Shown: positions 17,223-26,483, counted from the first letter of the stretch. The stretch: 64,000 bases of DNA from Halobacteriovorax sp. JY17 (GCF_002753895.1 NZ_NJER01000002.1:617990-681989); one strand, 5' to 3'. Made by a program: numbers and translations. Notes: a model not told the origin generated them from the letters alone.

Positions 17223-17774
17223 GTGAAACGTTTGATCTTCTCTCTTATTATTTTAATTTCTCTTGTGTTGATATTCTTTTTCTATAAAAAGAAAGAGATA
17301 AATAACCCTCTAGAAACCACTTCTTCAAAAAGTAAAACCAGTCTTAAGGTAGGAGAAGTGAGTGATCAGAAATCCAATCTGAATGAAAGGTCGAATACTG
17401 ATGAGTGTGATACCTATAAGAAAGTCTTATCTGATCCAAAGCTTGAAAATTTAGAAAATAGAAGATGGTCTAATTTCCATATTAAGCATACTGATGGAGA
17501 AGTTTATCGAATCAGATACTTCTATGATGATGGCCCTAATGGCGAATATAAGAAAACTATTTTATATAAAGAAGATGAAACGGAATTTCCTCATATTGTT
17601 AAGACTTATAGAGGATTTGAGTCTGAAGAACTAAAAGGTTATTTCAGCCAAGGAGAAATCATTTGGCAAGAACAAGCTTATGAGACTATTTACGAAGGCA
17701 AGGCGGTCTACTGGCGGAAAATCAATGATGAATTTGTAGATTTAAACATTGATGAAGGACTCAGTTGTCTTTAG
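17223..17774 (+). CDS. Membrane-anchored protein of unknown function
   Basis: A 183-residue protein starting with GTG (17223), preceded by a purine-rich GGGAAAGGA. One hydrophobic segment at residues 4-20 (LIFSLIILISLVLIFFF) should act as an uncleaved N-terminal anchor. A low-complexity linker follows (about 25-60). The rest is a small beta-rich domain whose 'DGEVYRIRYFYDDGPNGEYK' and 'WQEQAYETIYEGKAVYW' stretches look like strand pairs. It follows the large lipoprotein gene by 31 bases and may be co-transcribed. No family recognised. Confidence 0.72.
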   Translation: MKRLIFSLIILISLVLIFFFYKKKEINNPLETTSSKSKTSLKVGEVSDQKSNLNERSNTDECDTYKKVLSDPKLENLENRRWSNFHIKHTDGEVYRIRYFYDDGPNGEYKKTILYKEDETEFPHIVKTYRGFESEELKGYFSQGEIIWQEQAYETIYEGKAVYWRKINDEFVDLNIDEGLSCL

Positions 17775-17817
17775 TATTAAAGTAGTATCAGAAATTATCT
17801 AAATGTTATGGAGTGAC

Positions 17818-19386
17818 ATGGGGCAATCAAGTTCAACCAAGAGGGTTCTCTTATCATCTGTTAAAATGGCCATCGCGACATTTTCCAGCAGAATTCTAGG
17901 GCTTGTTAGAGAGCAGGCTATTGCTGCTGTCTTCGGTGCATCTGGTATTACTGATGCTTTCACAATTGCTTATCGCATTCCTAACATGCTTAGAGATCTA
18001 TTTGCTGAAGGGGCCTTCTCATCAGCATTCGTACCTACTTTTACAGGCGTTAGAATTAAGAATGAAAAATTGGCCAAGGGCTTACTGTGGTCAATGGCGG
18101 CCCTTTTAACATTAATTACGGGAGCAATCTCTATTGGAATAATGGTTTATGCTAGAGAAATAGTATTGGCCCTTACCAATGAAGTTTTTAATTCAGATTT
18201 AGAAAGACTTAATATAACAATAGGCCTTGTTCGTATCATGGCGCCTTTTCTTGTTCTTATTTCATTAGCAGCATTATTTATGGGGACTTTGAATACTTTA
18301 AAAGTGTTCTTTGTTCCCTCCTTTGCACCCGCTCTTTTTAATATTGCTATGATTGGCTGTATTTTTATTTTACCCGATCATTTAAAAGTTTGGGGGCATC
18401 ACCCAGTCTATTCCTTAGGAATTGGTGTGATGCTAGGTGGTTTTGTTCAAATGATTGTTCAAGTTCCACTTCTCCTTAAGAAAGGTTATGGTCCTCAAGG
18501 CCCTTTTAAATTAGTCAGCACAGATTCAAAAGTCATATTAAATAGAATTGGAATCGGAACTATTGGGATAGCTGCGACTCAGATCAATGTTATCGTGACG
18601 ACAATTCTAGCGACAGGAACGGTTGTTGGTGCTGTTTCTTGGCTTACATTTGCCTTTAGACTATTTCAATTTCCAGTGGGAATTTTAAGTGTTTCAATCG
18701 CAGGTTCAAACTTAGTTCATTTCAGTGAAGCTTGGAAGAATGGCGATAGAGAGAAAGCGATTAGTTACCTTTCGACAAGTTACTTCCTCTCATTTTTGAC
18801 TATCGTTCCTGCAATGGCCTTATTATTTGCTTTGGCAAAGGAGAGTGTCCATCTCGTTTTTGAGAGAGGGGCCTTTGACGGTAATGATACGGCAATGACT
18901 TATCTTGCTTTAAAATTTTACTTAATTGGTCTCCCTTCATATGGCCTTTATAAAATATTTGCACCAACATTCTTTACTTTGGATAAGCCTAAGATTCCTG
19001 TGATGATTTCAGTCTTTGCTATTCTTTGTAATATTGTATTCTGTGTTTATTTTACTCCAAAGTATGGTTATTGGATTCTCGCCCTTGGAACAAGTCTTTC
19101 AATGATTTTGAATTCAGCGATTCAGGCAACTTATTTGAAAAAGCTTTTAGAAATTCCTTGGACTTTCTTTTTTAAACTAAGAATTTTAAAAATCATCATT
19201 GCGGGGCTTATAACTTATGTCGCAACGCTGCAACTAAATGGTTATTTATTTGTTTATTCGGACCCATTTTTTAAGAAGTCATTTATGTTCTGTCTCTCGG
19301 GAGCCGTTGGTGCTCTATGTTATGCGGGAATCTTGGCTATTTTTGGAGAGGGGAGAGAGCTTGTAAAATTACTTAAAAGAAAATAA
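17818..19386 (+). CDS. murJ: Lipid II flippase MurJ (MviN)
   Basis: Multi-pass MOP-superfamily flippase that moves the peptidoglycan precursor lipid II across the inner membrane. The family opening is clear: SSRILGLVREQAIAAVFG followed by TDAFTIAYRIPNMLRDLFAEGAFSSAFVP (about residues 21-70). Later segments FRLFQFPVGILSVSIAGSNL and ERGAFDGNDT are MurJ-typical, and about fourteen hydrophobic segments are present. Length is about 522 residues, as usual. I prefer the ATG at 17818, which has GGAG just upstream, over the in-frame ATG at 17803, which lacks a ribosome-binding site. Confidence 0.95.
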   Translation: MGQSSSTKRVLLSSVKMAIATFSSRILGLVREQAIAAVFGASGITDAFTIAYRIPNMLRDLFAEGAFSSAFVPTFTGVRIKNEKLAKGLLWSMAALLTLITGAISIGIMVYAREIVLALTNEVFNSDLERLNITIGLVRIMAPFLVLISLAALFMGTLNTLKVFFVPSFAPALFNIAMIGCIFILPDHLKVWGHHPVYSLGIGVMLGGFVQMIVQVPLLLKKGYGPQGPFKLVSTDSKVILNRIGIGTIGIAATQINVIVTTILATGTVVGAVSWLTFAFRLFQFPVGILSVSIAGSNLVHFSEAWKNGDREKAISYLSTSYFLSFLTIVPAMALLFALAKESVHLVFERGAFDGNDTAMTYLALKFYLIGLPSYGLYKIFAPTFFTLDKPKIPVMISVFAILCNIVFCVYFTPKYGYWILALGTSLSMILNSAIQATYLKKLLEIPWTFFFKLRILKIIIAGLITYVATLQLNGYLFVYSDPFFKKSFMFCLSGAVGALCYAGILAIFGEGRELVKLLKRK

Positions 19387-19470
19387 AGCTATAAGAAATT
19401 CAATAAGTTTCTTGTTTTATGACTTTTAAATAGGTTAAACTTATAGAGAATATTGACTCATGGAGTATGA

Positions 19471-19914
19471 ATGAGAACTGATTTTGAAACACTCAAAACA
19501 TTAGCGAGTTATTCAATAAATAACTTAAAAGAAAATAAAGTCATCGAATTCGATATAGAGAAGAGAGAAGCGCTTATCGATGCGATGGCAACTGAATATG
19601 GTGTGAGCTTTGCAACTGATGAAGATGTGAGAGACCAGGCCATTGAAGAAGTAGAAGAAAAGATGGGAGACATGGTTCCAGAAGACATTACTGAATCAGA
19701 AATGTTTAACCATGCTAGAAAAGAAATTATCAAGTCTTTCAATGGTGAAAATATTGGTGGTTTATACTTAGTAGAGTCTCTTCACCAAATTGCAACAAGA
19801 ATGGCAAACTTCCTTTTAAACTGTGATCTTATTGATGATGTGTTTGGAACAGATGAAGATATTCATGCATTTCTTGTTAAGAAGATTAGAAACTTCTCTC
19901 CTAAGAAAAACTAA
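19471..19914 (+). CDS. Small acidic protein, possibly DUF507-like
   Basis: A 147-residue soluble, acidic, mainly helical protein without signal peptide or cysteine-rich motif. The opening (short helices with Leu-Lys-Glu-Asn-Lys-Val, then 'DIEKREALIDAM') and the 'DEDVRDQAIEEVEEKM' segment recall the DUF507 family, but this is weak. It lies 84 bases after murJ and ends at a strong shared terminator (19943-19968). Function unknown. Confidence 0.75.
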   Translation: MRTDFETLKTLASYSINNLKENKVIEFDIEKREALIDAMATEYGVSFATDEDVRDQAIEEVEEKMGDMVPEDITESEMFNHARKEIIKSFNGENIGGLYLVESLHQIATRMANFLLNCDLIDDVFGTDEDIHAFLVKKIRNFSPKKN

Positions 19915-19942
19915 ATTAATTAGATTAAAGAAGTATAGTGTT

Positions 19943-19968
19943 AAGCCGCTCATTGAGCGGCTTTCTTG
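19943..19968. terminator. Bidirectional intrinsic terminator
   Basis: aagccgctca (19943-19952) and tgagcggctt (19954-19963) form a strong GC-rich hairpin (practical stem agccgct/agcggct with a 5-base loop) followed by ttcttg on the plus strand. It lies between convergent genes ending at 19914 (+) and 19981 (-), so it can serve both. Confidence 0.85.
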
Positions 19969-19980
19969 TATGCACTTTTC

Positions 19981-20580
19981 TCATTGATGTAGAAATTCAA
20001 AAGTCCGAAGGACCTCTTCAAAGTATGGACCTTCGATTGCACCATTTAAAATACTGCTTCTACTCTTGGCCAATAGGTAGGCATCATTAATATTGTCTTT
20101 TATGAGGTAGCAATCAAAGTAGACTCGCTCGCTAACGTTTTCTGTTGCGGTACCTTCAATATGAATAATATCTATTCTTCCCTCTTTATAAGGGATAAAT
20201 TCTTCAAAGACTGAAGGGATATCGATGACTGTTTCTTCGGGATCAAAGATTAACTTTAGCTCTTCTAGTTTTGATACAATGATTTCGTCAAGTGTTTTAC
20301 TACTTAACGCCTTAGTTCCATCAAACCATTCAAAGTCAGCTCGCCAGTCATATCTTGTATCAGTTCTCTCAAAGACGGCCTGAGTAGATTCATCTTTAGA
20401 GTGAGCTTGAGTTGTATTGGTCCACCAGCTTGGTAGGAAGAAGAGGAAGTTCTTTAATTCAAATTCTTTCGCATTTTCGACGTAAGCTTGGTTTTCCTCT
20501 TTGATCGCTATCATGGAATAGATTGCATAGAGCAAAATACCACCAAAAATTAGCCATTCTATGAGTCTTGAAAATTCCAT
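19981..20580 (-). CDS. Membrane-anchored protein of unknown function
   Basis: A 199-residue protein with one N-terminal hydrophobic segment (about residues 5-24, IEWLIFGGILLYAIYSMIAI) and possibly a second short one (FLFFLPSWW, about 46-54). The rest is a soluble acidic domain with alternating strands and helices. It reads away from the glycine-rich protein gene across a 180-base divergent region. That region contains a TATAAT at 20716-20721 pointing to the plus-strand gene. No family recognised. Confidence 0.75.
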   Translation of the reverse strand: MEFSRLIEWLIFGGILLYAIYSMIAIKEENQAYVENAKEFELKNFLFFLPSWWTNTTQAHSKDESTQAVFERTDTRYDWRADFEWFDGTKALSSKTLDEIIVSKLEELKLIFDPEETVIDIPSVFEEFIPYKEGRIDIIHIEGTATENVSERVYFDCYLIKDNINDAYLLAKSRSSILNGAIEGPYFEEVLRTFEFLHQ

Positions 20581-20760
20581 ACGAAGAAAATACTGAAGGT
20601 TTCTTCCTCTGTAAACGTGATTTTAGTCTTATTTATCTCGTAATTTCAGACATTTATTGAGTTTAAAACTATTCCGCTAAAGTTTTAAATAAAGATTCCC
20701 GATAAACCAGTGAGATATAATAAATGCAGGTGTAGTGACCTGTAATTTGGAGAAGTAGAG

Positions 20761-22386
20761 ATGAATTACTCAAAATCAAAGACAACATGGAAGCACTATC
20801 TTATTGTAGCGGGCTTTTCTTTGACTCAATCATTAGTGGCCTCGGCAGATCAAGGTGTATTCAATGATTGCCAATATGCTGGCGAGAGTAAAGAGATGTG
20901 TTACAAAATGGTCATGGCTTCAGAATATGGTGGTGAAATTGACTGTGTTGAGTGTTTATTCTACGAAGCACCAGAGCAAAATAAGTTAGCTGAAACTCTA
21001 GGGGTTGTTGCTGGGCCATTAGCCTTTTTAGGAGCATCATACTTCGGAGCAAAGTATCAGTATAAAGGTCAGAAAGCTTGGGCCAATGCTTACGAGTCAG
21101 GGCATACAGCTTGTACGACAAGATTTAATTCATATTTAAATTATTCGACTGAAAGAGGGGCAACTCCTATTTCTCCTGGTGATGCGGAATCATTTGCTAG
21201 TTCTTGTGGAGCTGGCGGATCTCTTGGTATCGGTGGAGGCTACGGTGGTTACGGTGGTTACGCCGGTAACGGTTTTGGTGGATTCGGAAATTCATTTGGA
21301 GCAGCAGGCTATTCGCCTGGTTTCATGGGTGGAATGATGGGGCCTAACTTTGGTGGCGGAATCTCAGGTGGATTTGGTTATCCTGGAATGGGTGGCGGCA
21401 GTATGGGCTTTGGCGGAGGACTAGGTTTTGGCCTTGGTCTTGGTGCAATGAATGGTCTCTTCGGTGGCGGAAACGGCATGGGCGGAGGTCTAGGCGGTGG
21501 AATTAATATTGGAATCGGTGGCGGATTAGGAAGCGGAATGGGTGGCGGAATGTACCCTGGCGGATTCGGCATGGGTGGAAATCCATATGGTGGAATTTAC
21601 GGCGGAATGGGTGGTGGATTCGGTTATCCAGGAATGGGTGGCGGAATGTACGGTGCAGGAATGGGAATGCCAGGTTTAGGCGGTGGAATTAATATCGGCT
21701 TAGGCGGAGGTCTAGGTGGAGGTCCCGGTGGTTATATGGGCGCTGGTTACCCTGGAATGGGTGGTTACCCAGGAATGGGCGGTGGAATTAATATCGGTCT
21801 AGGTGGCGGTCTAGGTGGCGGAATGGGTTACCCAGGAATGGGTGGCGGAGTTAATTTCGGTGTTGGAAATCCATACACTAGTGGAATGTACAATGGTGGC
21901 CTTGGAGGCGGTGGTTTCACTGGCGGAATGGGTGGATATCCAGGAATGTACGGAAATGGAATGTATAATAATGGCATGGGTGGAATTTATGGACCGGGAA
22001 CTGTTCCTGGGTCTATGGGATTAAATCCATGGGGTAACGGTGGAGCTAATGGTTCTTACTGGAATAATTCAGGTGGTTGGAACGGTGGACTTAATAGCCA
22101 GTATCAACAACAACAGCAACAGCTGCAACAACAGTATCAGCAAAGGGCAGATGTTCAAGGACAGGTGCAAGCTGGTTATGCAAGAGCGCAAGGAAATCAG
22201 ATAACAGGACAGGCAGCAAGCTCTGCTCTTTATCAGAATTACCAAAATGCAGCTCAGGATCTCTACTCTAATTCATACTATGGTGGAGGAAATACAGTTA
22301 ATCCATATGCAAATGGATCAATGTATTCTGCTGGAAACTTAGGTCTAAACTTTGGTGTTAGTGCCGGAGGATATGTAGGCTTCTAA
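20761..22386 (+). CDS. Glycine-rich repetitive secreted/surface protein
   Basis: A 541-residue protein. Residues 1-29 look like a signal peptide (TWKHYLIVAGFSLTQSLVASA). Residues 30-150 form a cysteine-containing domain with one hydrophobic stretch (LGVVAGPLAFLGASYFGA, about 80-97). From about residue 155 to 440 the chain is extremely rich in Gly, Met and Pro, with recurring blocks GGGINIGLGGGLGGG (three close copies, one GGGVNFGVG variant) and GYPGMGGG. A glutamine-rich stretch (about 444-460) follows, then a Tyr/Asn-rich end. The ATG has TTGGAG upstream. The leader (20727-20742) can form a short caggt/acctg hairpin. Composition suggests a flexible or self-assembling surface material; the function is unknown. 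Confidence 0.85.
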   Translation: MNYSKSKTTWKHYLIVAGFSLTQSLVASADQGVFNDCQYAGESKEMCYKMVMASEYGGEIDCVECLFYEAPEQNKLAETLGVVAGPLAFLGASYFGAKYQYKGQKAWANAYESGHTACTTRFNSYLNYSTERGATPISPGDAESFASSCGAGGSLGIGGGYGGYGGYAGNGFGGFGNSFGAAGYSPGFMGGMMGPNFGGGISGGFGYPGMGGGSMGFGGGLGFGLGLGAMNGLFGGGNGMGGGLGGGINIGIGGGLGSGMGGGMYPGGFGMGGNPYGGIYGGMGGGFGYPGMGGGMYGAGMGMPGLGGGINIGLGGGLGGGPGGYMGAGYPGMGGYPGMGGGINIGLGGGLGGGMGYPGMGGGVNFGVGNPYTSGMYNGGLGGGGFTGGMGGYPGMYGNGMYNNGMGGIYGPGTVPGSMGLNPWGNGGANGSYWNNSGGWNGGLNSQYQQQQQQLQQQYQQRADVQGQVQAGYARAQGNQITGQAASSALYQNYQNAAQDLYSNSYYGGGNTVNPYANGSMYSAGNLGLNFGVSAGGYVGF

Positions 22387-22416
22387 ATTAAGTCCAAATA
22401 AATTTATAAATATATG

Positions 22417-22441
22417 TGCCTCCCTAGTGGAGGCATTTATT
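22417..22441 (+). terminator. Intrinsic terminator after the Gly-rich protein gene
   Basis: tgcctcc (22417-22423) pairs perfectly with ggaggca (22429-22435) around loop ctagt, followed by tttattta. It ends the transcript of the glycine-rich protein 31 bases after its stop codon, and separates it from the four-gene operon that starts at 22476. Confidence 0.85.
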
Positions 22442-22475
22442 TATCTCTAGCGAGATGGATATTATTGGAGAAGAG

Positions 22476-23219
22476 TTGAAAGTAGTACTTGTTACAAGTC
22501 AACTTAACTACATGCCTAAGAATTACTCAAAGACCATTGAGGGGATTCTTGCGTCTTCTGATGGGAGAATTACTAGTCTCATTGAAATTGAAAATCTTGA
22601 TTATAGTTATATTAAAAGTGGCTTAGGTCTTATTTTCTATGGAGCAAGAAATTTTGGTTCACAGCTTTTAAAAAACCTTATTAGAGCGAGGTTCTCTTCT
22701 AAAAAATCTCTCTGTGATAAATATGAAGTTGAACATAGAATGTTTAAAAGTATTAATAATAAAGAAGCTGTCTCTTATTTGAATTCAGAAAAATTTGATT
22801 TACTCATCAATCTTCGGACTAGATGTATTTATAAACGTAAGGCCCTCGAATCAACAAGGCTTGGGTGTTTAAATATTCACCATGGACTTCTTCCTAAGTA
22901 CAGAGGAACTATGTGTGATCTAAATGCTCTTAGTGCAGGCCGAAGTGCAGGATTCTCCATTCATATGATGGATGAGAAAATTGATAACGGTGACATTATA
23001 AGAGTTGTTGAAGTTTCATCAAGTGAAAGAGATTACTTTAAGTACTTAGAGCAAACTAGAGATTTTGAAGTAGATGCGATTAAAGAGTTATTGGATTATA
23101 TTTCAGAACATAATTCTCTTCCAAAAGGCTTAGTTAATAAAAGTGAAGATAGTATCTATACAAAAACTCCCGATATAAGTGCTGTAAGAGATTATATAAG
23201 AAAAGGAATGATTTTATGA
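22476..23219 (+). CDS. Formyltransferase-domain protein (methionyl-tRNA formyltransferase fold)
   Basis: A protein of about 247 residues with the N-terminal catalytic fold of 10-formyltetrahydrofolate-dependent formyltransferases. The active-site block LNIHHGLLPKYRG (about residues 130-142) keeps the Asn and His of the family, and DNGDII (about 170-175) supplies the catalytic Asp. The C-terminal tRNA-binding domain of Fmt is absent, as in small-molecule formyltransferases. I chose the TTG at 22476 because GGAG lies five bases upstream and translation then starts directly with the first strand (KVVLVTS); the ATG at 22455 has no ribosome-binding site. Its stop overlaps the next start (ATGA), so it is translationally coupled to the hydrolase-ligase fusion. 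The likely substrate is an amine made or activated in this operon. Confidence 0.85.
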   Translation: MKVVLVTSQLNYMPKNYSKTIEGILASSDGRITSLIEIENLDYSYIKSGLGLIFYGARNFGSQLLKNLIRARFSSKKSLCDKYEVEHRMFKSINNKEAVSYLNSEKFDLLINLRTRCIYKRKALESTRLGCLNIHHGLLPKYRGTMCDLNALSAGRSAGFSIHMMDEKIDNGDIIRVVEVSSSERDYFKYLEQTRDFEVDAIKELLDYISEHNSLPKGLVNKSEDSIYTKTPDISAVRDYIRKGMIL

Positions 23220-25561
23220 AGTCGTACGTTGTCTATCATGGTTCCCCTGGAACGGCAGAAGATTTTGAATTTCTAAAAGAGAAACTTGGCGATGTAACAG
23301 TATTAAAAAGAGGTGAGAAAAAAGACTCTGATATATATATTGGCTACTCTTTTGGAAGCTATTTTGCACTCAGAGATTTTGCAAATAATCCAAAAGCAAA
23401 GAAGTTGATTCTAGTCGCTCCATATCTATATTCAGAAGCTCTTGGGTTTGGAAAGAAGTTACTTATTGGAAACTCTTTTCTCGCAAATTTAATTATTCCA
23501 AAGATGTCTGAAAAAATTATCGAGAGCTTACTCGTAAAGTCCTCTTCTCCAAAGAGTGTTCCCGATGAATTTCGCTCTATTGCAAGTAAGTACAGAAATG
23601 TTGAAGTATTGAGAGAAGCGGCCCTTGAAAAAGATATTACTTCCAGACAATTAAAAGAGTTAGCAGACAAAGTCAAAGGAAGAGAAATTCATATTATTTG
23701 GGGAGATAGTGATGAGTCCCTAACTTCTGATCATAGAAGTAAGATAAAGAGTCTCTTAAAGGCAAATGAAATCGTACTAGAAAAGACTGGTCATGCAATT
23801 CCTTGGACTGATCGTGAAGAGTTAGTGAAGAACTTGGAATGCTTTTCAAAAGATTCTACTGAGCAGAAAACTGGTTACTATGACGGAGAAGATAGTCGCA
23901 ATAATGTGGCAACATTTCTAAAAGAACATGTAAGAGAAAATCCAGATAAAAGTGTTCTTGCTTGGGTTGATTTATCAAAGATTGGAAGTTGGAGTGGAAA
24001 CTTAAATGAACCTCTACCTCATGAAACAATTAGCGTAAAAGACTTAGATCATCTTGTTTCAAAAATATCAAACGGTTTAATAGATTTAGGAATAGAAAAG
24101 GGTGATAGAGTTATTATCTTTATTCCAATGTCTCTACAGCTTTACGCTGCAATGTTTGCACTTCAAAAGATTGGAGGAATTGCTGTATTTCTTGATAGCT
24201 GGGCCAGAAGAGATCAAATGGGAGTCAGTGCTGAGACTGCTGATCCTAAGGCCATTATTTCCCTTGAAAAAGCGTTCCAATATTTAAGTGATGTAAGAGA
24301 AATTGGAAATATTCCTATTAAGGTCTCGGTAGGACCTACTGAAGGAGAGTATACTTCATCGCTAGAGAAGCTAATGAGTTTTGAAGCGAATGAAGAGGTT
24401 ACTCCTGTTGAAAAAGAGCATACAGCTCTTATTACATTTACGACAGGAAGTTCTGGTAAGCCTAAGGGAGCAGATAGATCACATCGCTTTCTTTCGGCAC
24501 AACACTACGCTTTAAATCGTCATATTCCTTATGTGGATTCTGATGTTGATCTTCCTGTATTTCCTATTTTCTCTTTAAATAATTTGGCCGCAGGGGTAAC
24601 TACTGTCATTCCTGCAATTGATGTAGGGGCGCCATCTGAAAAAGATCCATTGGTTTTGATTGCTCAATTTCTAACTATGAAAGTTACATGTACAACTTTG
24701 TCTCCTTCATTATTGAATGCAGTTAGTGCTTTCTGTTTGAAGAATAATTTAAAACTTAATGGATTAAAGAGAGTTGTAACAGGTGGAGCGCCTGTATCGC
24801 GAGATGATGTAAAGAGAATTAAAGAAGCAGCTCCTAATGCTGAGATTCTCGTCCTCTACGGCTCTACAGAGGTTGAGCCTATGGCCCATATCGAAGCAAA
24901 AGATATGCTCGCACAAAAAGGGAGTAGCGATCCTGAGATTGTCGAACCCGGTGTGAATGTAGGAAAGTTTGATACAGGCTTAGAAGTTAAGTATATCAAA
25001 ATTAAAAATGAAAACCTTTCTATTTCTAAGAATGAGGATTGGGCCGACTTAGAAGTTTCAAAAGGAAGTCCTGGTGAAATCATAGTTTCAGGGGAACATG
25101 TTTGTCGAAATTACTTCAATAATGAAGAAGCTTTTAAGAAATCTAAGATTGTTGATGATAAAGGTCGTGTCTGGCACAGAACAGGAGACCTTGGATTTGA
25201 AGACGAAAAAGGTGATCTCTGGTTAGTTGGACGTGTCCATAATGCAATTAATAGGGGTGGTGAGTATTGCTTTCCTGTGAGAGCAGAAATCATTATGAAG
25301 AAAATTTCCTTGATTAAGCATGCTGCCTATCTTGGAGTTGAAGACTCTAAGTTGGGAGAGAAACCTATAGCAGTATTTTCTGTAAAAGATGGGGCGAGTG
25401 AGGCTGAGGCCATAAGTGAAGTCTCTAGAATGCTTAAAAAGAATAAAATTACATTTGATGATGTCATTGTTGTTGATCATATTCCGATGGATCCGCGACA
25501 TCACTCCAAGGTGGAGTATCACGTTCTAAGGGCAACTCTTAAGGAAGCGGGAAAAATTTAG
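23216..25561 (+). CDS. Fusion: serine alpha/beta-hydrolase + adenylate-forming (acyl-CoA-ligase-like) enzyme
   Basis: A 781-residue two-domain enzyme. Residues 1-215 are a compact alpha/beta-hydrolase with nucleophile elbow GYSFG (Ser45), an acid in WGDSDES (about 162-167) and TGHAIPW (His193). Residues 240-781 are an ANL-superfamily adenylating domain. They contain the P-loop-like TTGSSGKPKG (409-418), YGSTEVEP (about 541-548), RTGDLGFEDEKG and GRVHNAINRGGEY, with a C-terminal subdomain ending near the catalytic-Lys region. The ligase half resembles OleC-type beta-lactone synthetases (YGSTE..P..IE pattern). However, the hydrolase has a serine nucleophile, whereas OleB uses Asp, so an OleBC identity is unlikely. 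It should activate a carboxylic acid with ATP, with the hydrolase acting as thioesterase, esterase or proofreading unit. The start overlaps the previous gene by 4 bases. Confidence 0.88.
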   Translation: MKSYVVYHGSPGTAEDFEFLKEKLGDVTVLKRGEKKDSDIYIGYSFGSYFALRDFANNPKAKKLILVAPYLYSEALGFGKKLLIGNSFLANLIIPKMSEKIIESLLVKSSSPKSVPDEFRSIASKYRNVEVLREAALEKDITSRQLKELADKVKGREIHIIWGDSDESLTSDHRSKIKSLLKANEIVLEKTGHAIPWTDREELVKNLECFSKDSTEQKTGYYDGEDSRNNVATFLKEHVRENPDKSVLAWVDLSKIGSWSGNLNEPLPHETISVKDLDHLVSKISNGLIDLGIEKGDRVIIFIPMSLQLYAAMFALQKIGGIAVFLDSWARRDQMGVSAETADPKAIISLEKAFQYLSDVREIGNIPIKVSVGPTEGEYTSSLEKLMSFEANEEVTPVEKEHTALITFTTGSSGKPKGADRSHRFLSAQHYALNRHIPYVDSDVDLPVFPIFSLNNLAAGVTTVIPAIDVGAPSEKDPLVLIAQFLTMKVTCTTLSPSLLNAVSAFCLKNNLKLNGLKRVVTGGAPVSRDDVKRIKEAAPNAEILVLYGSTEVEPMAHIEAKDMLAQKGSSDPEIVEPGVNVGKFDTGLEVKYIKIKNENLSISKNEDWADLEVSKGSPGEIIVSGEHVCRNYFNNEEAFKKSKIVDDKGRVWHRTGDLGFEDEKGDLWLVGRVHNAINRGGEYCFPVRAEIIMKKISLIKHAAYLGVEDSKLGEKPIAVFSVKDGASEAEAISEVSRMLKKNKITFDDVIVVDHIPMDPRHHSKVEYHVLRATLKEAGKI

Positions 25562-26475
25562 TGAAAAGGTTTAACTCAAATTATTCTGACAGAGAATATC
25601 TAAAAGATAGGTTTAAATGGGTGAGATTCTTTATTGAAAGATTTGATCCTATTAGTCATGTCTTGATGATATCGCTCTTTATTGCTGGTCATATTGTTTT
25701 AGTGAAAAATGATCTTTCAGGTAACTTCGTTTTAATCTTTCTTGGTACAACTATTTTCTTTTTTAAGCTTAGATGTTTTGATGAAGTTAAAGACCTAGAT
25801 CTTGATATGAAAATAAATCCAACAAGGCCACTGCCACGAGGACTTCTCTCCGTCTTTGATATGAAAGATGCAATTATACTGTGTTTGATCTTTGAAAATG
25901 CCATCTTTTATTCCATTGGATTGAATGCTGGAGTTGCTATGAGTATAGCGTCAGTATATTCCCTTATAATGTATAAAGAATTCTTTCTAGGGGATTGGTT
26001 CAGAGATAAGCTGACAAGTTATGCAACAGCTCATACGCTCGTTACTATTCTTCTAAGCTTGAGTGTCTTTAGCGCTCTCGTTAATAAACCTCTCTACTTA
26101 CTAGATAAGGAGTTGTATTTCTTTTCTATAATTAGTTGGCTTCTCTTTAATATATTTGAACTTGGAAGAAAGACTTTCTTACAGAGTGAAGAAAGGGATC
26201 AAGTTGAATCATACTCAAAAGTTTGGGGAAAGGGTGGAGCTGTTATTCTTGTCCTAGTACACGCTTGTATTGCTGAAGTGATTCTCGCTTTAGGTGTTGG
26301 GCTCACTTCCTTTTTTGCAAAGGTCTATTTTACGAGCTCTTTTGCCATCTTTACTTTAATAGGAGTGTTCTTTCTATTTAAAAAGACTGGAAAGAGTGGG
26401 GCTTTATTTAGAGGCTACTCTTCATTTTATATTATTCTTATTTATTCTGGTATTATCATTGAGAAATTACTCTAG
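25561..26475 (+). CDS. UbiA-family membrane prenyltransferase
   Basis: A 304-residue integral membrane protein with about eight or nine hydrophobic segments. The first Asp-rich motif, FDEVKDLDLDMKINPTRPLP (about residues 73-92), has the Dx3D spacing and the downstream Asn/Arg-Pro of the UbiA superfamily. The second conserved loop, FELGRKTF...SYSKVWG (about residues 199-222), matches the other catalytic loop. The family transfers an isoprenoid chain from a prenyl diphosphate to an aromatic, sugar or other acceptor in the membrane. The GTG start at 25561 shares its first base with the upstream TAG stop, showing tight coupling. The acceptor is unknown; quinone genes are not nearby. Confidence 0.88.
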   Translation: MKRFNSNYSDREYLKDRFKWVRFFIERFDPISHVLMISLFIAGHIVLVKNDLSGNFVLIFLGTTIFFFKLRCFDEVKDLDLDMKINPTRPLPRGLLSVFDMKDAIILCLIFENAIFYSIGLNAGVAMSIASVYSLIMYKEFFLGDWFRDKLTSYATAHTLVTILLSLSVFSALVNKPLYLLDKELYFFSIISWLLFNIFELGRKTFLQSEERDQVESYSKVWGKGGAVILVLVHACIAEVILALGVGLTSFFAKVYFTSSFAIFTLIGVFFLFKKTGKSGALFRGYSSFYIILIYSGIIIEKLL

Positions 26476-26483
26476 GAAATATT

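Noticed and set aside
19393-19420. Terminator after murJ (aagaaa/tttctt hairpin)
   Set aside because: The stem is six A-U-rich base pairs with a 9-base loop, too weak to call with confidence.
21378-21572. Proline-rich open frame on the minus strand
   Set aside because: It is the antisense shadow of glycine codons in the Gly-rich protein gene; there is no ribosome-binding site.
23216-25561. Identity as an OleBC olefin/beta-lactone enzyme
   Set aside because: The hydrolase has a Ser nucleophile (GYSFG), not the OleB Asp, and no OleA or OleD gene is adjacent.
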